NCBI GenBank assembly: GCA_013297755.1
Contig: JAAFIH010000008.1
Span: 1-64,000, forward strand
Length of the DNA: 64,000 nt
Direction: 5' to 3'
Source: Cytophagales bacterium
GTDB lineage: Bacteria > Bacteroidota > Bacteroidia > Cytophagales > UBA9547
Shown here: positions 9,282 to 20,777 of the stretch, piece by piece
Layout: every line of letters starts with the position of its first letter
How positions within the stretch are numbered: the stretch's first letter is position 1
Program-made: the position numbers and the translations under genes
The notes under the pieces: generated by a model
Seen by the model: the letters and a program-made list of their open reading frames with translations, nothing else
Database searches by the model: none
Told to the model about the DNA's origin: nothing

Positions 9282-9801
9282 ATATTATTCAAAAATAATT
9301 TAAGCAAATGAAACACTTTGTTATTTATGATAATATTAAATGCGAAAAAAAGCAGAATTTTGTGGATGAAAGTGATTTACTCCACTCTGTTGGATGACTT
9401 AATTTTTGTCATAGTTTATTTCAATATAAGTAAAAATTTAAAAATTATTAAATTTAAAATGCTATTTAAAGGGAAAAATCAAAGTTTAAATTAGTAAAAA
9501 TAATTTACCGACATCCAACTAAAATCAAAATTAGAAAAAAAGGCTTTAATTTGCATAATTAAGGGTCTTTTATTTAATTTTGACAAACAACCACTAAATT
9601 GAATCTGGCAATACATATTAAAAAAGGGTGAAATATCAATGTAAAGGAGATTTTTTTAATGTTTTTAAAAAATTTATTATAAAAAAAATACTTTATGATT
9701 TTGATATTTTATTACAGCGTTGGTAATAAATAATTCTACCCAAACCAATTCAAAATCATTTACTATATTGACTTTTTTTGTATCTTTGAAAAAAAATTAT
9801 C
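9282..9801. other. Intergenic, 520 bp, divergent promoter region
   Basis: Very AT-rich spacer between two divergent genes. It carries TAnnTTTG-type -7 elements at both edges (minus strand 9297-9290; plus strand 9781-9788). I see no open coding frame or recognisable RNA in the centre. Confidence 0.5.
9781..9788 (+). promoter_or_regulatory. Bacteroidota -7 element TATCTTTG
   Basis: Exact match to TAnnTTTG, 13 bases before the ATG of the coiled-coil nuclease-like gene. No well-spaced -33 TTTG is seen, so the call rests on the -7 box alone. Confidence 0.45.
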
Positions 9802-10395
9802 ATGGATAGACTTGCCATTATAGAAGCCAATATGATTAAAATTCAAGAGGCTCAATTAAGATTAGAAGCCTCGCAAATTAAAACTGATCAACATATATCT
9901 GAATTAAAGGCTTCGCAACTAAAAACTGATGCTCAATTAGCCAAAACTGATGCTCAATTAGCCAAAACTGATTCAAAACTTTGGAGTATTGGAGTTAATC
10001 TTGGCCATACTGCCGAGGAGTTTTTTTACTATGCTCTTCAAGAAAACTTACAAATCAATCATGTAAAATTTGATGAAATATCTCTAAATATTAAAGGAAA
10101 AAACAAACAAGTAGAAGACGAATTTGATATAGTTTTGTATAATGGAAATACAATAGCTTTGGTAGAAATAAAACACAAAGTTCACCCAACAGATATAGAT
10201 AAATTAATTACCAAAAAGCTGCCAAATTTCAAAATTTTGTTCCCTGATTATGCAAATTATAATTTTTATCTAGGCATTGGCGGCATGTCTGTACCTTTAG
10301 AAGTTGCCAAACAGGCCAAAAACAAAGGTATGCTTGTGTTTCGCCAAAAGGGCGAACTGGCTGATATTGATGCTGATAACTTAATTTATTTTTAG
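9802..10395 (+). CDS. Coiled-coil protein with PD-(D/E)XK nuclease-like domain
   Basis: A 197-residue protein in two parts. The first 75 residues form a coiled coil built from 7-residue units, with two identical 21-bp units encoding AQLAKTD one after another (about 9931-9972). The C-terminal 120 residues resemble a PD-(D/E)XK fold: a helix with TAEEFFYYAL, then VEDEFDIVLYNG and ALVEIKHK, giving the E...D...ExK arrangement, with a following helix. Such proteins occur in many copies in Bacteroidota and cyanobacteria and are usually left as hypothetical. Nuclease activity is inferred only from this motif, and the coil suggests oligomers. A single gene with its own promoter, not in an operon. Confidence 0.65.
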   Translation: MDRLAIIEANMIKIQEAQLRLEASQIKTDQHISELKASQLKTDAQLAKTDAQLAKTDSKLWSIGVNLGHTAEEFFYYALQENLQINHVKFDEISLNIKGKNKQVEDEFDIVLYNGNTIALVEIKHKVHPTDIDKLITKKLPNFKILFPDYANYNFYLGIGGMSVPLEVAKQAKNKGMLVFRQKGELADIDADNLIYF

Positions 10396-10587
10396 CTATT
10401 TTTATGAATCAAGCCTCTGCTAGATAAATATATTAGTAATATTGTAAATATAAATTGAAAATATTTTAATTTTTTTATACCTTCTGATATATTTTTAATA
10501 TTGTCTTGATTTAACAAAAAACATATTAGAGTATATATTTTTTAATAGACTGTAAAACCAAATTCATAACAAGTTGAAGTTTATAGT

Positions 10588-12256
<1,669 letters not shown>

Positions 12257-12286
12257 GTCCATATATTACTTTTAAAAATTGATTTT

Positions 12287-14407
12287 ATGAAAAAAATAGT
12301 CTTTTTATTGGTTGTATTTTTTCAGTTTTCAATGGCTCAAACAGTGGATTTATTTTTTGAATCTATTACTCTTAAAATAGATACATCAGTATATTTTAGT
12401 AATAAATCAACTTATTTGTATCAATTTGAAAAACATATTTTTTTCAAATTTATTCAAAACCAACAAGTGGCCGAGCTCATCTTTAGACCCACAAAAGATG
12501 CTCAAATAGCTGCCATAGACATAGTGTCAACGGCTGATTACACTATTTTGGATTCTCTACGTGCCTTTGAGGGCAATTATTTTACAGGTAAAATCAAATT
12601 TCTAGACCTCGAAAATGGTAAGAATGTTGGCGTAATATTATCCATAAAACTTAAAAATGATAAATATGTAAATTATCAGATGAAAACTATTGCTTACACC
12701 GAAACACTGCTACAGCCCGACCAAGAACCCATAGAATTGTTTGTAGACGAAGAGAAAACCATAGAAATACCCTGCTCAGACCCTTACAATATCAGATATA
12801 CCAACGACATAGCCGATGCCAAAGAAGATGACATTTCTATCGCTCCATCGCTCAATGCCATAAAATTAAAAATAAAACCCAAATCAATAGGTAATAGAAA
12901 AATAACCCTAAAACTCAAAACCAACAAACCGTTTATTAACAAAAATAATGAATTATCTTACGAATTAACCCCTTTTATAGTATCATTTACAGCAAAGCCC
13001 AATCGTATAGATTACCTAAATCCAGTAGAAAATGTCATATTTTTTAGTTCTGATTTTAAAGCAAGTACCGAAATTCAGTTTGAATACAATAAAAATATGG
13101 TACTTCGCAAAACCTATCGTATAGAAGACGAAGCCGAAAGTGGCGGCAACTTGATTGCAGAGATTTTTACCCAATCTCAGGTGGGCAATAGCAACAAAAT
13201 ACTATGCAAAGTTCGTACTTTTTCGGTACATAATGCCAAAGATGGCTATTTATACATCAAAGATGGCGACAAAACTCGATTTATGACCAACTTTAGTATT
13301 TTAGAAAAACCTAGAGTTGATGATATAAGTATGATGCACGAAGGCGAAGACTGGACCAACAACCTGCATGTATCGCCTGGCGAAACTATCGAAATTAGAA
13401 TAAAAGGTACTGGCCTGCAAACATCGACTTTTCAATTTGATGGAGCCGAAAAAATAAATAGAGATTCTACAAGACTAACCGATGGTGTGGCTTTTTTTAC
13501 GATGCACATACCCAAAAATATTCCCAAAAAAAAAGTAAATATTTTTATGAATAAAGAGGCCTCGGCCTATTCGCTACAAATAAAAGAATACCAAAAACCT
13601 ACTAATTTAGATTTTGTAACCATCAATTATGGCGATAAATCTTTGCCACTCACCCATGCTATTTTTGATAAACCTATTTTTTATGACAAATCAATAAAAG
13701 ACGTAAACATCAATTTTGACCCATCCAAGATAGACGAAAATGGAAAATTATTTGGCAAACAGTATATAAATATTGAAATAAAATTACTAAATAGCAAAAG
13801 CGATTTGATAGAAATTCAAAACATAAACCAACTTGTGATATGCCCCAACGAAAACTCTCCACGTGGCTCTTTTTACGATCTCAAAGACTGCAACAACCAG
13901 TCTGTAAGCCTCAACGATGTACTTTTGCACAAAACATACAGTCTCGAACCCTTCACTCAAGTTTACATTACCATAACCCACGCACCCCAAAAATACCCCA
14001 ACGAAGTAGGATTTACTAGAAAAGTAAAACTTATACTGAGACGCAAAATTGATTTTGATTTGCAAGTATCGTTTCCTGCTGGGCTTTTACTCAAAAAATT
14101 TAACGAGCCAGGTTATGGCAATCTATCTGGTATAAGCATAGCTTTTATTGCCCAAATGAGTTTTTATGATGGCGAACGCATTAATAAATACAAACCTTAC
14201 AATTTTGGTGCAGGATTTATCGCCTTAGATGCCTTCAATTATTCAGAAAATAGCAAAAGTAGAGACTTAGGAATTGTTGTTTTGGCTACTCTTGTACCTA
14301 TCCAGAGTGCAAAATTGAGTTTTCCACTTTATTTGGGTGGGGGCTATTTGCTACGCAATGCTACGCCATTTATTTTATTTGGGCCTGGGTTGAGATTTAA
14401 TTTTTAA
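12287..14407 (+). CDS. Large exported protein, C-terminal barrel-like, function unknown
   Basis: A 706-residue protein with a clear signal peptide (to about residue 17, SMAQ). Most of it (about 20-590) is predominantly beta, with segments resembling stacked Ig-like domains (for example around 235-335 and 345-440). The last 110 residues look like membrane-facing beta strands with glycine/aromatic alternation, ending LRFNF, the terminal Phe typical of outer-membrane proteins. I do not recognise the family. It starts 30 bases after the ABC-F gene but has no evident functional link to it. A surface or outer-membrane location is inferred from the signal peptide and C-terminus only. Confidence 0.7.
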   Translation: MKKIVFLLVVFFQFSMAQTVDLFFESITLKIDTSVYFSNKSTYLYQFEKHIFFKFIQNQQVAELIFRPTKDAQIAAIDIVSTADYTILDSLRAFEGNYFTGKIKFLDLENGKNVGVILSIKLKNDKYVNYQMKTIAYTETLLQPDQEPIELFVDEEKTIEIPCSDPYNIRYTNDIADAKEDDISIAPSLNAIKLKIKPKSIGNRKITLKLKTNKPFINKNNELSYELTPFIVSFTAKPNRIDYLNPVENVIFFSSDFKASTEIQFEYNKNMVLRKTYRIEDEAESGGNLIAEIFTQSQVGNSNKILCKVRTFSVHNAKDGYLYIKDGDKTRFMTNFSILEKPRVDDISMMHEGEDWTNNLHVSPGETIEIRIKGTGLQTSTFQFDGAEKINRDSTRLTDGVAFFTMHIPKNIPKKKVNIFMNKEASAYSLQIKEYQKPTNLDFVTINYGDKSLPLTHAIFDKPIFYDKSIKDVNINFDPSKIDENGKLFGKQYINIEIKLLNSKSDLIEIQNINQLVICPNENSPRGSFYDLKDCNNQSVSLNDVLLHKTYSLEPFTQVYITITHAPQKYPNEVGFTRKVKLILRRKIDFDLQVSFPAGLLLKKFNEPGYGNLSGISIAFIAQMSFYDGERINKYKPYNFGAGFIALDAFNYSENSKSRDLGIVVLATLVPIQSAKLSFPLYLGGGYLLRNATPFILFGPGLRFNF

Positions 14408-14445
14408 ATGCTAAAACAGACTAAATCATCTTTTTTTTGCCAATT

Positions 14446-14565
14446 ATATCAAACCGAAAAATTAAAATTACATTCCTATAATTTTTCTCCCACTTGGATT
14501 CTGTGGCATCGTAACAGAAATTGATTTGGGTGGGGTTTAAAATAAAATTGTAATATTTGTTTTTT
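14446..14565. mobile_element. Miniature element, family 2 (copy a)
   Basis: Starts with ATATCAAACCGAAAAA and contains the shared internal module with GGATTCTGTGGCATCG and a GGGTTTAAAATAAAATTG segment. The right terminal repeat seen in the other copies is missing. Instead, TTTTTTGCCAATTA occurs both just before and just after the element, like a long direct repeat. Non-coding, between the 706-residue protein and purE. Confidence 0.7.
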
Positions 14566-14674
14566 GCCAATTAATTATTGAAAACAAATCTATAAATTGC
14601 CTAAAATATATAATTTTTTTGGTATGTTATAATTTTAATAATTAATTACTATAAATTGCAAAAAAATACCATTG

Positions 14675-15187
14675 ATGAGCAATAAAAGTGTGAAAGTAGG
14701 CATAATTATGGGCAGTAGTTCTGATTTGAATATAATGAAATCGGCTGCCGAAGTTTTAGAAAGATTGGATGTAAGCTATGAAATCACAATAGTTTCGGCA
14801 CATCGTACACCCAAGCGTATGTTTGAATATGCCGAAAGTGCCGAAAAAAGAGGTCTAAAAGTAATCATTGCAGGAGCAGGCGGAGCCGCTCATTTGCCTG
14901 GTATGGTGGCCTCATTGAGCATTTTGCCTGTGATTGGTGTGCCAATAAAATCAAGCAATTCTATCGAGGGATGGGATTCGATTTTATCCATTGTGCAAAT
15001 GCCCAATGGTGTGCCTGTGGCCACTGTGGCACTCAATGGTGCCAAAAATGCTGGCATATTAGCTGCACAGATTTTGGCAGTAAGCGATAATAGAATTTTA
15101 GAAAACTTACGTAAATTTAGAAATATGCAACAAGAAGAGGTTGAAAAAACTGCTTTAGAAGTTGAAATTCAATATGCACAGAAATAA
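14675..15187 (+). CDS. purE: N5-carboxyaminoimidazole ribonucleotide mutase
   Basis: Class I PurE, which converts N5-CAIR to CAIR in de novo purine synthesis. It is 170 residues long with the IIMGSSSD motif near the N-terminus, SAHRTP in the active-site loop, and [10 protein letters not shown], all family hallmarks. The ATG at 14675 is preferred to the TTG at 14672. No purK is next to it; the downstream gene overlaps its 3' end by 14 bases and is a secreted amidase. The protein ends with the typical helix rich in Glu and Gln. Confidence 0.95.
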   Translation: MSNKSVKVGIIMGSSSDLNIMKSAAEVLERLDVSYEITIVSAHRTPKRMFEYAESAEKRGLKVIIAGAGGAAHLPGMVASLSILPVIGVPIKSSNSIEGWDSILSIVQMPNGVPVATVALNGAKNAGILAAQILAVSDNRILENLRKFRNMQQEEVEKTALEVEIQYAQK

Positions 15188-15758
15188 GATATTATTACTA
15201 TTATTTTTTATTTCAAATGTACTGTTTTCGCAATCAATGTCAACTTTTGAAACAAAAGATGCTTGTCTTGATGCTGGCTATTGCATTTTTGATTCAGTAA
15301 GAAAACCCGATGTTATACTCATACATACATCTTATTGCATTGCCAAAAATGATAGCTTCAACTTAAATTGTATCTTGAATTACTACAAAAAAAACGAAGT
15401 TGCAGCCCATTATATCATAGACAGACAAGGGATAATACACAAAATGGTAAACGAAGCACAAGTGGCTTATCATGGCGGCAAGGGATTTTTGCCCGATTCT
15501 AATTTTCAAATCAATACCAGGTCTATTGGTATAGAAATTATAAATACAAAATCATCAAATATTACCTCAAACCAGTACCAATCTTTATTAAAAATTGTAA
15601 AAAATAATATACAAAATTATAAAATAAAATACATCACTGGCCACTCTGATACTGCTCCTGTACGCAAAACTGATCCTTGGAACTTTGATTGGAAATATTT
15701 TAAGACTTTGCTTGGTAATGATTCTATTTTGATATGGAGAAACTATAAATATTACTAA
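15174..15758 (+). CDS. Secreted N-acetylmuramoyl-L-alanine amidase (Amidase_2)
   Basis: A 194-residue zinc amidase of the AmpD/PGRP fold, predicted to cleave the lactyl-amide bond of peptidoglycan. A signal peptide covers about residues 1-20 (ending LFSQ). Zinc ligands are recognisable: His51 in LIHTSYC, His in ITGHSD and Asp in [16 protein letters not shown] and VAYHGG are also typical. The ATG at 15174 lies inside the last codons of purE and gives the best signal peptide. The signal peptide suggests action in the periplasm. Confidence 0.88.
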   Translation: MHRNKILLLLFFISNVLFSQSMSTFETKDACLDAGYCIFDSVRKPDVILIHTSYCIAKNDSFNLNCILNYYKKNEVAAHYIIDRQGIIHKMVNEAQVAYHGGKGFLPDSNFQINTRSIGIEIINTKSSNITSNQYQSLLKIVKNNIQNYKIKYITGHSDTAPVRKTDPWNFDWKYFKTLLGNDSILIWRNYKYY

Positions 15759-15768
15759 TATTTTGAAT

Positions 15769-15898
15769 ATATCAAACCGAAAAATTAAAATTACAATTCT
15801 ATAATTTTTCTCTCACTTGGATTCTGTGGCATCGTAACAGAAATTGGTTTGGATGGGGTTTAAAATAAAATTATAATATTTGTTTTTAGGTTCAATAT
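15769..15898. mobile_element. Miniature element, family 2 (copy b)
   Basis: About 130 bp with imperfect terminal inverted repeats ATATCAAACCGAAAAA and TTTTTAGGTTCAATAT. The body is nearly identical to copy a, including the GGATTCTGTGGCATCG module. It lies between the amidase gene and the AsmA-like gene; no coding frame. Confidence 0.75.
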
Positions 15899-15961
15899 AA
15901 ATAATTTCAAAAATTGATTTCTATATTTTACAGATTAAATTTATAAAAAATTACAAAAATT

Positions 15962-18448
15962 TTGTTAAAAAAACTTTTAAAATATATCACTATTATTTTA
16001 TTTTCTATATTTTTATTACTAGGTAGTGCCATAGGCATAGCTTATTTGTATAGAAACAAAATCATAGCCTTGTTTGTAAACGAGGCCAACAAACACCTTT
16101 CTACCAAAATACTGGTAGATGAAATTTCATTAGAGTTTTGGGAAACTTTTCCTCATTTTTCTATTGCATTTAAAAATATTCGTATCAAAGAATCAGTTGA
16201 AGGAAGCGACAAAAACTTTGCAGAAGCCAAAAATCTTTTTATTTCACTTTCTATCAAAGATATTTTAGAAAAAAAAATCAAAATCAAACAAATTCATATC
16301 AACGATGGGACATTGAATTTTAAAATTGATAAAAAAGGAAACAACAATTTTACAATTATCAAGGAATCGACAGAAAATACCACTAAAAATGCTATTGTTT
16401 TTGAACTTTCGGATGTTCAACTCAAAGATATGAGGTTGATTTACAAAGATTTAGAAACCGACAACGATTATGATATTGTGGCCAAAAATGCCAAAGCTCA
16501 ATTTAGATACAATAATTTTGACTGGGATATTTCTTTGCAAACTGATATTTTGTCAAACGAATTGAAGTTTAATAAACTCTCTTTTTTCAAAAATAAGCCT
16601 ATGCAAATTTCTAGCACGCTTACATATACCGAAATTGGCGAAAAATATGTGATAAAATCAACAGAAATAAAGGTTTTAGATGCTATTTTTACCCTAGACG
16701 GTCGTTTTTCGTTTGACAAAAAACCTTATGCTGACCTCAAATTTTCAGAAAAAAATAGTGATATTAAGACTATCCTGTCTCTCATTCCTCAAGATTTTGG
16801 CAAACCTTTGGCAGCATACAATAGCAATGGAAAAGTATATTTCAAAGGCATAATCAATGGCTTTTTTGGCCGTGGATTTAGACCCTTTGTCAAAATAGAT
16901 TTTGGATGCAATCAAGCCTCGCTTACTCACCCAAAACTAGGAATTGCTATCAAAAATATGGGTTTTGTGGGCCAATATAGCAATGGCACAAGAAACAAAG
17001 ACGACTCCTCTTATTTTAAAATGAAAGATATAAAAGCCATAATATCTGATAAATTTATTTCTGGAAACATTACTCTATCTGACTTAAAAAATCCAGTCTT
17101 ATATTTTGATCTTAAATCATCGGTAGACGCTGCTTTTTGTAATAAACATTTAGAAAATTCACCATTAACTAATCTTACTGGACAAGTAGATTTTGACATT
17201 ATTTTTAAAGGAAATATAAATGAAATTAATAAAAAAAATTACCAAAGTGTGTCTAGTCAAGGATTTATAACACTTCAAAATTTGGCTTTTGGTCTCAAAA
17301 ACAAAAAATATGACTTTTATAATATGAATGCTAAGATATTTTTTAATAATACAGACATTGATATAACCAATTTTGCTTGCAGGGTTGGCAATAGCGATAT
17401 TCAATTAGACGGTTCTCTCAAAAATATTATTCCTTACCTAGCCCATGCCAACCAACAACTAGAGTTGCAAGCCCATTTGAAATCAAAAAAACTATATTTA
17501 GATGAGTTAATGACCAATACTGACCAAAATAATGGACAAAAAATTACTTATAATTTAAGTTCAAGGATTTCTTTAAACTTACTAGCTCATATTGATGATT
17601 TTAGGTTTAAGAAAATATCTGCAAGTAATATAAGTTCAAAAGTATTGCTTAAAAATAAAAAATTATCTATCGAAAATACTTCTTTGAATATAGCCAATGG
17701 ATTTGTAAAAATGGATGCCATTATAGAACAAAACCAAGATAGCACCCTGCAAGTAAATGCTAATATAGATATAAAAAAGGCACAAATAGATAGCATTTTT
17801 TATATGAACGACAACTTTGGACAATCTTTTATTACAAACGAAAACATAAAAGGAACATTAACATCAGTAATAAATACTCAGTTTTATATAAATAATACAG
17901 GCTTGGTTGATAAAAAAACACTTAAAGCCGACATCAAATTAAACATCGAAAATGGTAAATTAGTCAATTTTGCGGTGATTCAAAAAATGTCGAAATTTGT
18001 GTACGAAGATGCACTTGCCAATATATCGTTTTCGCAACTCAACAACGACATAAAAATTTCAAATGAAAAAATTATAATTCCAGAAATGGTCTTAAAATCG
18101 AATATTACTACCATGCAGGTATCAGGCACACATGGTTTCGACAACGAATTTGAATACCATATCAAATTACCTTTAAGAAATTATCGTAAAAAAGAAAACC
18201 TCGAAGACGCACAATCCATAGAAAACGATGGAAAAGGTGGCCTCAATTTGTATTTAAAAATATATGGAAACCCCAGCAATTTTAAAGTTTCTTATGATTC
18301 TAAGGCTGTAAAAGAACATATTATCGAAAAATTAAAGACCATAAAAGACGATTTTAAAGAGGTATTTAAAAAGGATTATATCAAAAATAAAATCGAAAAA
18401 GCCAAAACCGTAGAGCTGAAAGAGGACGAATTTTTAGACCTAAACTAA
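15962..18448 (+). CDS. AsmA-like inner-membrane-anchored protein
   Basis: An 828-residue protein with one N-terminal transmembrane helix (about 8-28) followed by a long, mainly beta periplasmic part. The N-terminal region has the LSTKILVDEISLEFWETFPHFS type segment of AsmA-family proteins. The C-terminal 200 residues, with IENGKLVNFAVIQKMSKFV and the later IKLPLRNYRKKE, match the AsmA C-terminal domain. The family is linked to lipid transport between membranes and outer-membrane biogenesis. The only start giving the membrane anchor is the TTG at 15962, with no ATG nearby. The tail is Lys/Glu-rich. Confidence 0.85.
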   Translation: MLKKLLKYITIILFSIFLLLGSAIGIAYLYRNKIIALFVNEANKHLSTKILVDEISLEFWETFPHFSIAFKNIRIKESVEGSDKNFAEAKNLFISLSIKDILEKKIKIKQIHINDGTLNFKIDKKGNNNFTIIKESTENTTKNAIVFELSDVQLKDMRLIYKDLETDNDYDIVAKNAKAQFRYNNFDWDISLQTDILSNELKFNKLSFFKNKPMQISSTLTYTEIGEKYVIKSTEIKVLDAIFTLDGRFSFDKKPYADLKFSEKNSDIKTILSLIPQDFGKPLAAYNSNGKVYFKGIINGFFGRGFRPFVKIDFGCNQASLTHPKLGIAIKNMGFVGQYSNGTRNKDDSSYFKMKDIKAIISDKFISGNITLSDLKNPVLYFDLKSSVDAAFCNKHLENSPLTNLTGQVDFDIIFKGNINEINKKNYQSVSSQGFITLQNLAFGLKNKKYDFYNMNAKIFFNNTDIDITNFACRVGNSDIQLDGSLKNIIPYLAHANQQLELQAHLKSKKLYLDELMTNTDQNNGQKITYNLSSRISLNLLAHIDDFRFKKISASNISSKVLLKNKKLSIENTSLNIANGFVKMDAIIEQNQDSTLQVNANIDIKKAQIDSIFYMNDNFGQSFITNENIKGTLTSVINTQFYINNTGLVDKKTLKADIKLNIENGKLVNFAVIQKMSKFVYEDALANISFSQLNNDIKISNEKIIIPEMVLKSNITTMQVSGTHGFDNEFEYHIKLPLRNYRKKENLEDAQSIENDGKGGLNLYLKIYGNPSNFKVSYDSKAVKEHIIEKLKTIKDDFKEVFKKDYIKNKIEKAKTVELKEDEFLDLN

Positions 18449-18461
18449 TGCTATTAATTAT

Positions 18462-19343
18462 ATGATTTTTCCGCCTTTATTACAAAAAAATGATACTGTT
18501 TTGTTTATTTCTACTGCCAGAAGTGTTGCAAAAGAAGATTTAAAACCAGCAATAGATGTGTATCAATCGTGGGGCTTAAATATAGAATTTGGCAAGCATT
18601 TATTTGAAGTATATCATCAATTTGCGGGTACTGATGAGCAAAGAATGAAAGATTTGCAATGGGCACTAGACCATCCTACTGCCAAAGCCATCGTGTGTGT
18701 ACGTGGGGGTTATGGTACAGCAAAAGTGATTGATAACATCGATTTTAGTAATTTTTTGAAATTTCCTAAATGGGTTATTGGCTTTAGTGATTACACAGTG
18801 CTACATTCCAAAATTCAACAATTAGGCTTGGCAAGCCTGCATGCCATTATGCCCCTTTTTTTTTCAGATCCAAAAGCAAAAATATCAGTAGAATCTATTA
18901 AAAATTCTTTGTTCACAGGCGTTGATGCTCTTGATACATATATTCCAAAACCTAACCAATGGAATATAAAAGGTAATATTTTGGGTTACTTGATTGGTGG
19001 AAATTTATCTATTATTCATCATAATATTGGCACCCAAACAGATGTTGATTTTAGTAACAAAGTTTTATTTATAGAAGATATTGACGAATATTTATATCAC
19101 ATCGATAGAATAATGAATCAATTGGATAGAGCCCAAAAACTAAAAAATTTGGCTGGTATTATTGTTGGGCATTTTACTGATATGAAAGACAACAGTGTGC
19201 CTTTTGGCAAAAATGCTTATCAAATCATTCATTTTTATGCTCAAAAGTACAATATTCCAACTATTTTTGGCTTTGAAGCAGGTCATGATTTTGATAATCT
19301 AGCCATCATTCTAGGTAAAAAAGTCGATTTCTGGGTAGATTAA
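18462..19343 (+). CDS. LD-carboxypeptidase (S66 family, LdcA-like)
   Basis: A 293-residue cytoplasmic serine peptidase that removes the terminal D-Ala from muropeptide tetrapeptides during cell-wall recycling. Hallmarks are VRGGYGTAKVID, the nucleophile Ser109 in GFSDYT, the Glu in LFIEDIDEYLYHIDR and the His in GFEAGHD near the C-terminus, forming the Ser-Glu-His triad. It follows the AsmA-like gene after 13 bases and together with the amidase makes this a cell-envelope cluster. Confidence 0.92.
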   Translation: MIFPPLLQKNDTVLFISTARSVAKEDLKPAIDVYQSWGLNIEFGKHLFEVYHQFAGTDEQRMKDLQWALDHPTAKAIVCVRGGYGTAKVIDNIDFSNFLKFPKWVIGFSDYTVLHSKIQQLGLASLHAIMPLFFSDPKAKISVESIKNSLFTGVDALDTYIPKPNQWNIKGNILGYLIGGNLSIIHHNIGTQTDVDFSNKVLFIEDIDEYLYHIDRIMNQLDRAQKLKNLAGIIVGHFTDMKDNSVPFGKNAYQIIHFYAQKYNIPTIFGFEAGHDFDNLAIILGKKVDFWVD

Positions 19344-19423
19344 ATCTAAGAAATGCAAAAGTATTTTATTTGATAGTTAAATTTGCTATTTTAAATATAT
19401 AATACAATAAGGTCTAGATAACT

Positions 19424-19617
19424 CAGGATAAACACATTTAAGATATTTTAAATAAAATTACCTATTATTTTAATAACCCCACCCTAAATCCAATTTCTGC
19501 TACTATGCCGCAGAATCCAAAGGGAGGGACTTTACATTCAAGTATTTTAAAAACATTCTTTTTTTTAGTAATATTTTACTGTTTTAGTCTATAATATTTT
19601 TAAATTCGTTTACCCTG
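19424..19617. mobile_element. Miniature element, family 1 (degenerate copy)
   Basis: Bounded by degenerate terminal repeats CAGGATAAACACATTTAAG and TAAATTCGTTTACCCTG. The interior is in reverse orientation relative to 27201-27387, with CAGAATCCAAAGGGAGGG. No convincing target duplication remains, so it is probably an old insertion. Non-coding. Confidence 0.65.
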
Positions 19618-19683
19618 AAATAAATTTGTTTTTATAAACTACAATTTATTTTTTTAGTATATTTGAATAAATATTTATTTTCA

Positions 19684-20241
19684 ATGTACATTTCTGATTT
19701 TAAATTAGTTGATATTTTACGAGACAAAATGGGTGAGCAAGAAGCTCGTACCCTTGTAGAATATATTGGAGTAAGAATAGAAGATAATTATGTTGAAGCA
19801 AAAAAGGTGTTTTCAACCAAAGAAGATTTGCTAAAATTGGAGTTGAAAATACTAGAGGCCATCCATAAAAATTCGCTTGATACTCAAAAAATGTTTGCTG
19901 AAACAAAAGCAGAGTTTCAAAAAATGTTTGCTGAAACAAAGGCAGAGTCTCAAAAGCAGTTTGCAGAGGTTCAAAAGCAGTTTGTAGAAGTTCAAAAGCA
20001 AATTTCTGAAATTAATCTTACTATTGCTGAATTAAGAGAAGAAACTCAAAGAATGTTTGCAGTTTCAAAAATCGAAACCCAAAAACAATTTACTGAGGTT
20101 CAAAAACAGTTTGCCGAAGTTCAACGTGTCATCGCAGAATCCAAAGCTGATACACTCAAATGGATGGTTGGGTTTATTATGGGTTCTACAGTGGCCATCA
20201 TTGGCACAATCTTAACAGTAATGAAAATGGGTGGTTGGTAA
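19684..20241 (+). CDS. DUF1640-like coiled-coil membrane protein, copy 1 of 3
   Basis: A 185-residue protein. The N-terminal globular segment (FKLVDILRDKMGEQEARTLVEYI) resembles the start of DUF1640/CCDC90-like proteins. A long coiled coil of QKQFAEV-type heptads follows (about 55-155), with one C-terminal transmembrane helix (about 160-180, WMVGFIMGSTVAIIGTIL). The start is set at 19684 because copies 2 and 3 begin at the same residue. It is the longest copy because it has extra heptads (KMFAETKAE twice). A TATATTTG box lies at 19658-19665. No function is known; a membrane-tethered oligomer is inferred. Confidence 0.75.
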   Translation: MYISDFKLVDILRDKMGEQEARTLVEYIGVRIEDNYVEAKKVFSTKEDLLKLELKILEAIHKNSLDTQKMFAETKAEFQKMFAETKAESQKQFAEVQKQFVEVQKQISEINLTIAELREETQRMFAVSKIETQKQFTEVQKQFAEVQRVIAESKADTLKWMVGFIMGSTVAIIGTILTVMKMGGW

Positions 20242-20257
20242 TAAATTTTAAAATTGT

Positions 20258-20761
20258 ATGTACATTTCTGATTTTAAATTAGTTGATATTTTACGAGACA
20301 AAATGGGTGAGCAAGAAGCTCGCACCCTTGTAGAATATATTGGAGTAAGAATAGAAGATAATTATGTAGAAGCAAAAAAGGTGTTTTCAACCAAAGAAGA
20401 TTTGCTAAAATTGGAGTTGAAAATACTAGAGGCCATTCATAAAAATTCGATTGATACTCAAAAAATGTTTGCTGAAACAAAAGCTGAATCTCAAATGCAA
20501 TTTGCTGAGGTTCAAAAGCAAATTTCTGAAATTCATCTTACTATTTCTGAATTAAGAGAAGAAACTCAAAGAATGTTTGCGGTTTCAAAAATCGAAACCC
20601 AAAAACAATTTACTGAGGTTCAAAAACAGTTTGCCGAAGTTCAACGTGTTATCGCAGAATCCAAAGCTGATACTCTCAAATGGATGGTTGGGTTTATTAT
20701 GGGTTCTACAGTGGCCATCATTGGCACAATCTTAACAGTAATGAAAATGGGTGGTTGGTAA
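20258..20761 (+). CDS. DUF1640-like coiled-coil membrane protein, copy 2 of 3
   Basis: A 167-residue near-identical copy of the preceding gene, with the same N-terminal segment and C-terminal helix. It is the shortest copy because it lacks two heptad-like units in the central coil. The 16-base spacer before it is identical to the one before copy 3, so the repeat unit includes the spacer. No separate promoter is visible; the three are probably read as one transcript. Confidence 0.75.
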   Translation: MYISDFKLVDILRDKMGEQEARTLVEYIGVRIEDNYVEAKKVFSTKEDLLKLELKILEAIHKNSIDTQKMFAETKAESQMQFAEVQKQISEIHLTISELREETQRMFAVSKIETQKQFTEVQKQFAEVQRVIAESKADTLKWMVGFIMGSTVAIIGTILTVMKMGGW

Positions 20762-20777
20762 TAAATTTTAAAATTGT

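Noticed and set aside
19415-19626. A 9-bp target duplication around the family-1 copy at 19424-19617.
   Set aside because: The flanks (TAGATAACT and AAATAAATT) do not match well enough, unlike the clear duplications at 27201-27387 and 55692-55878.
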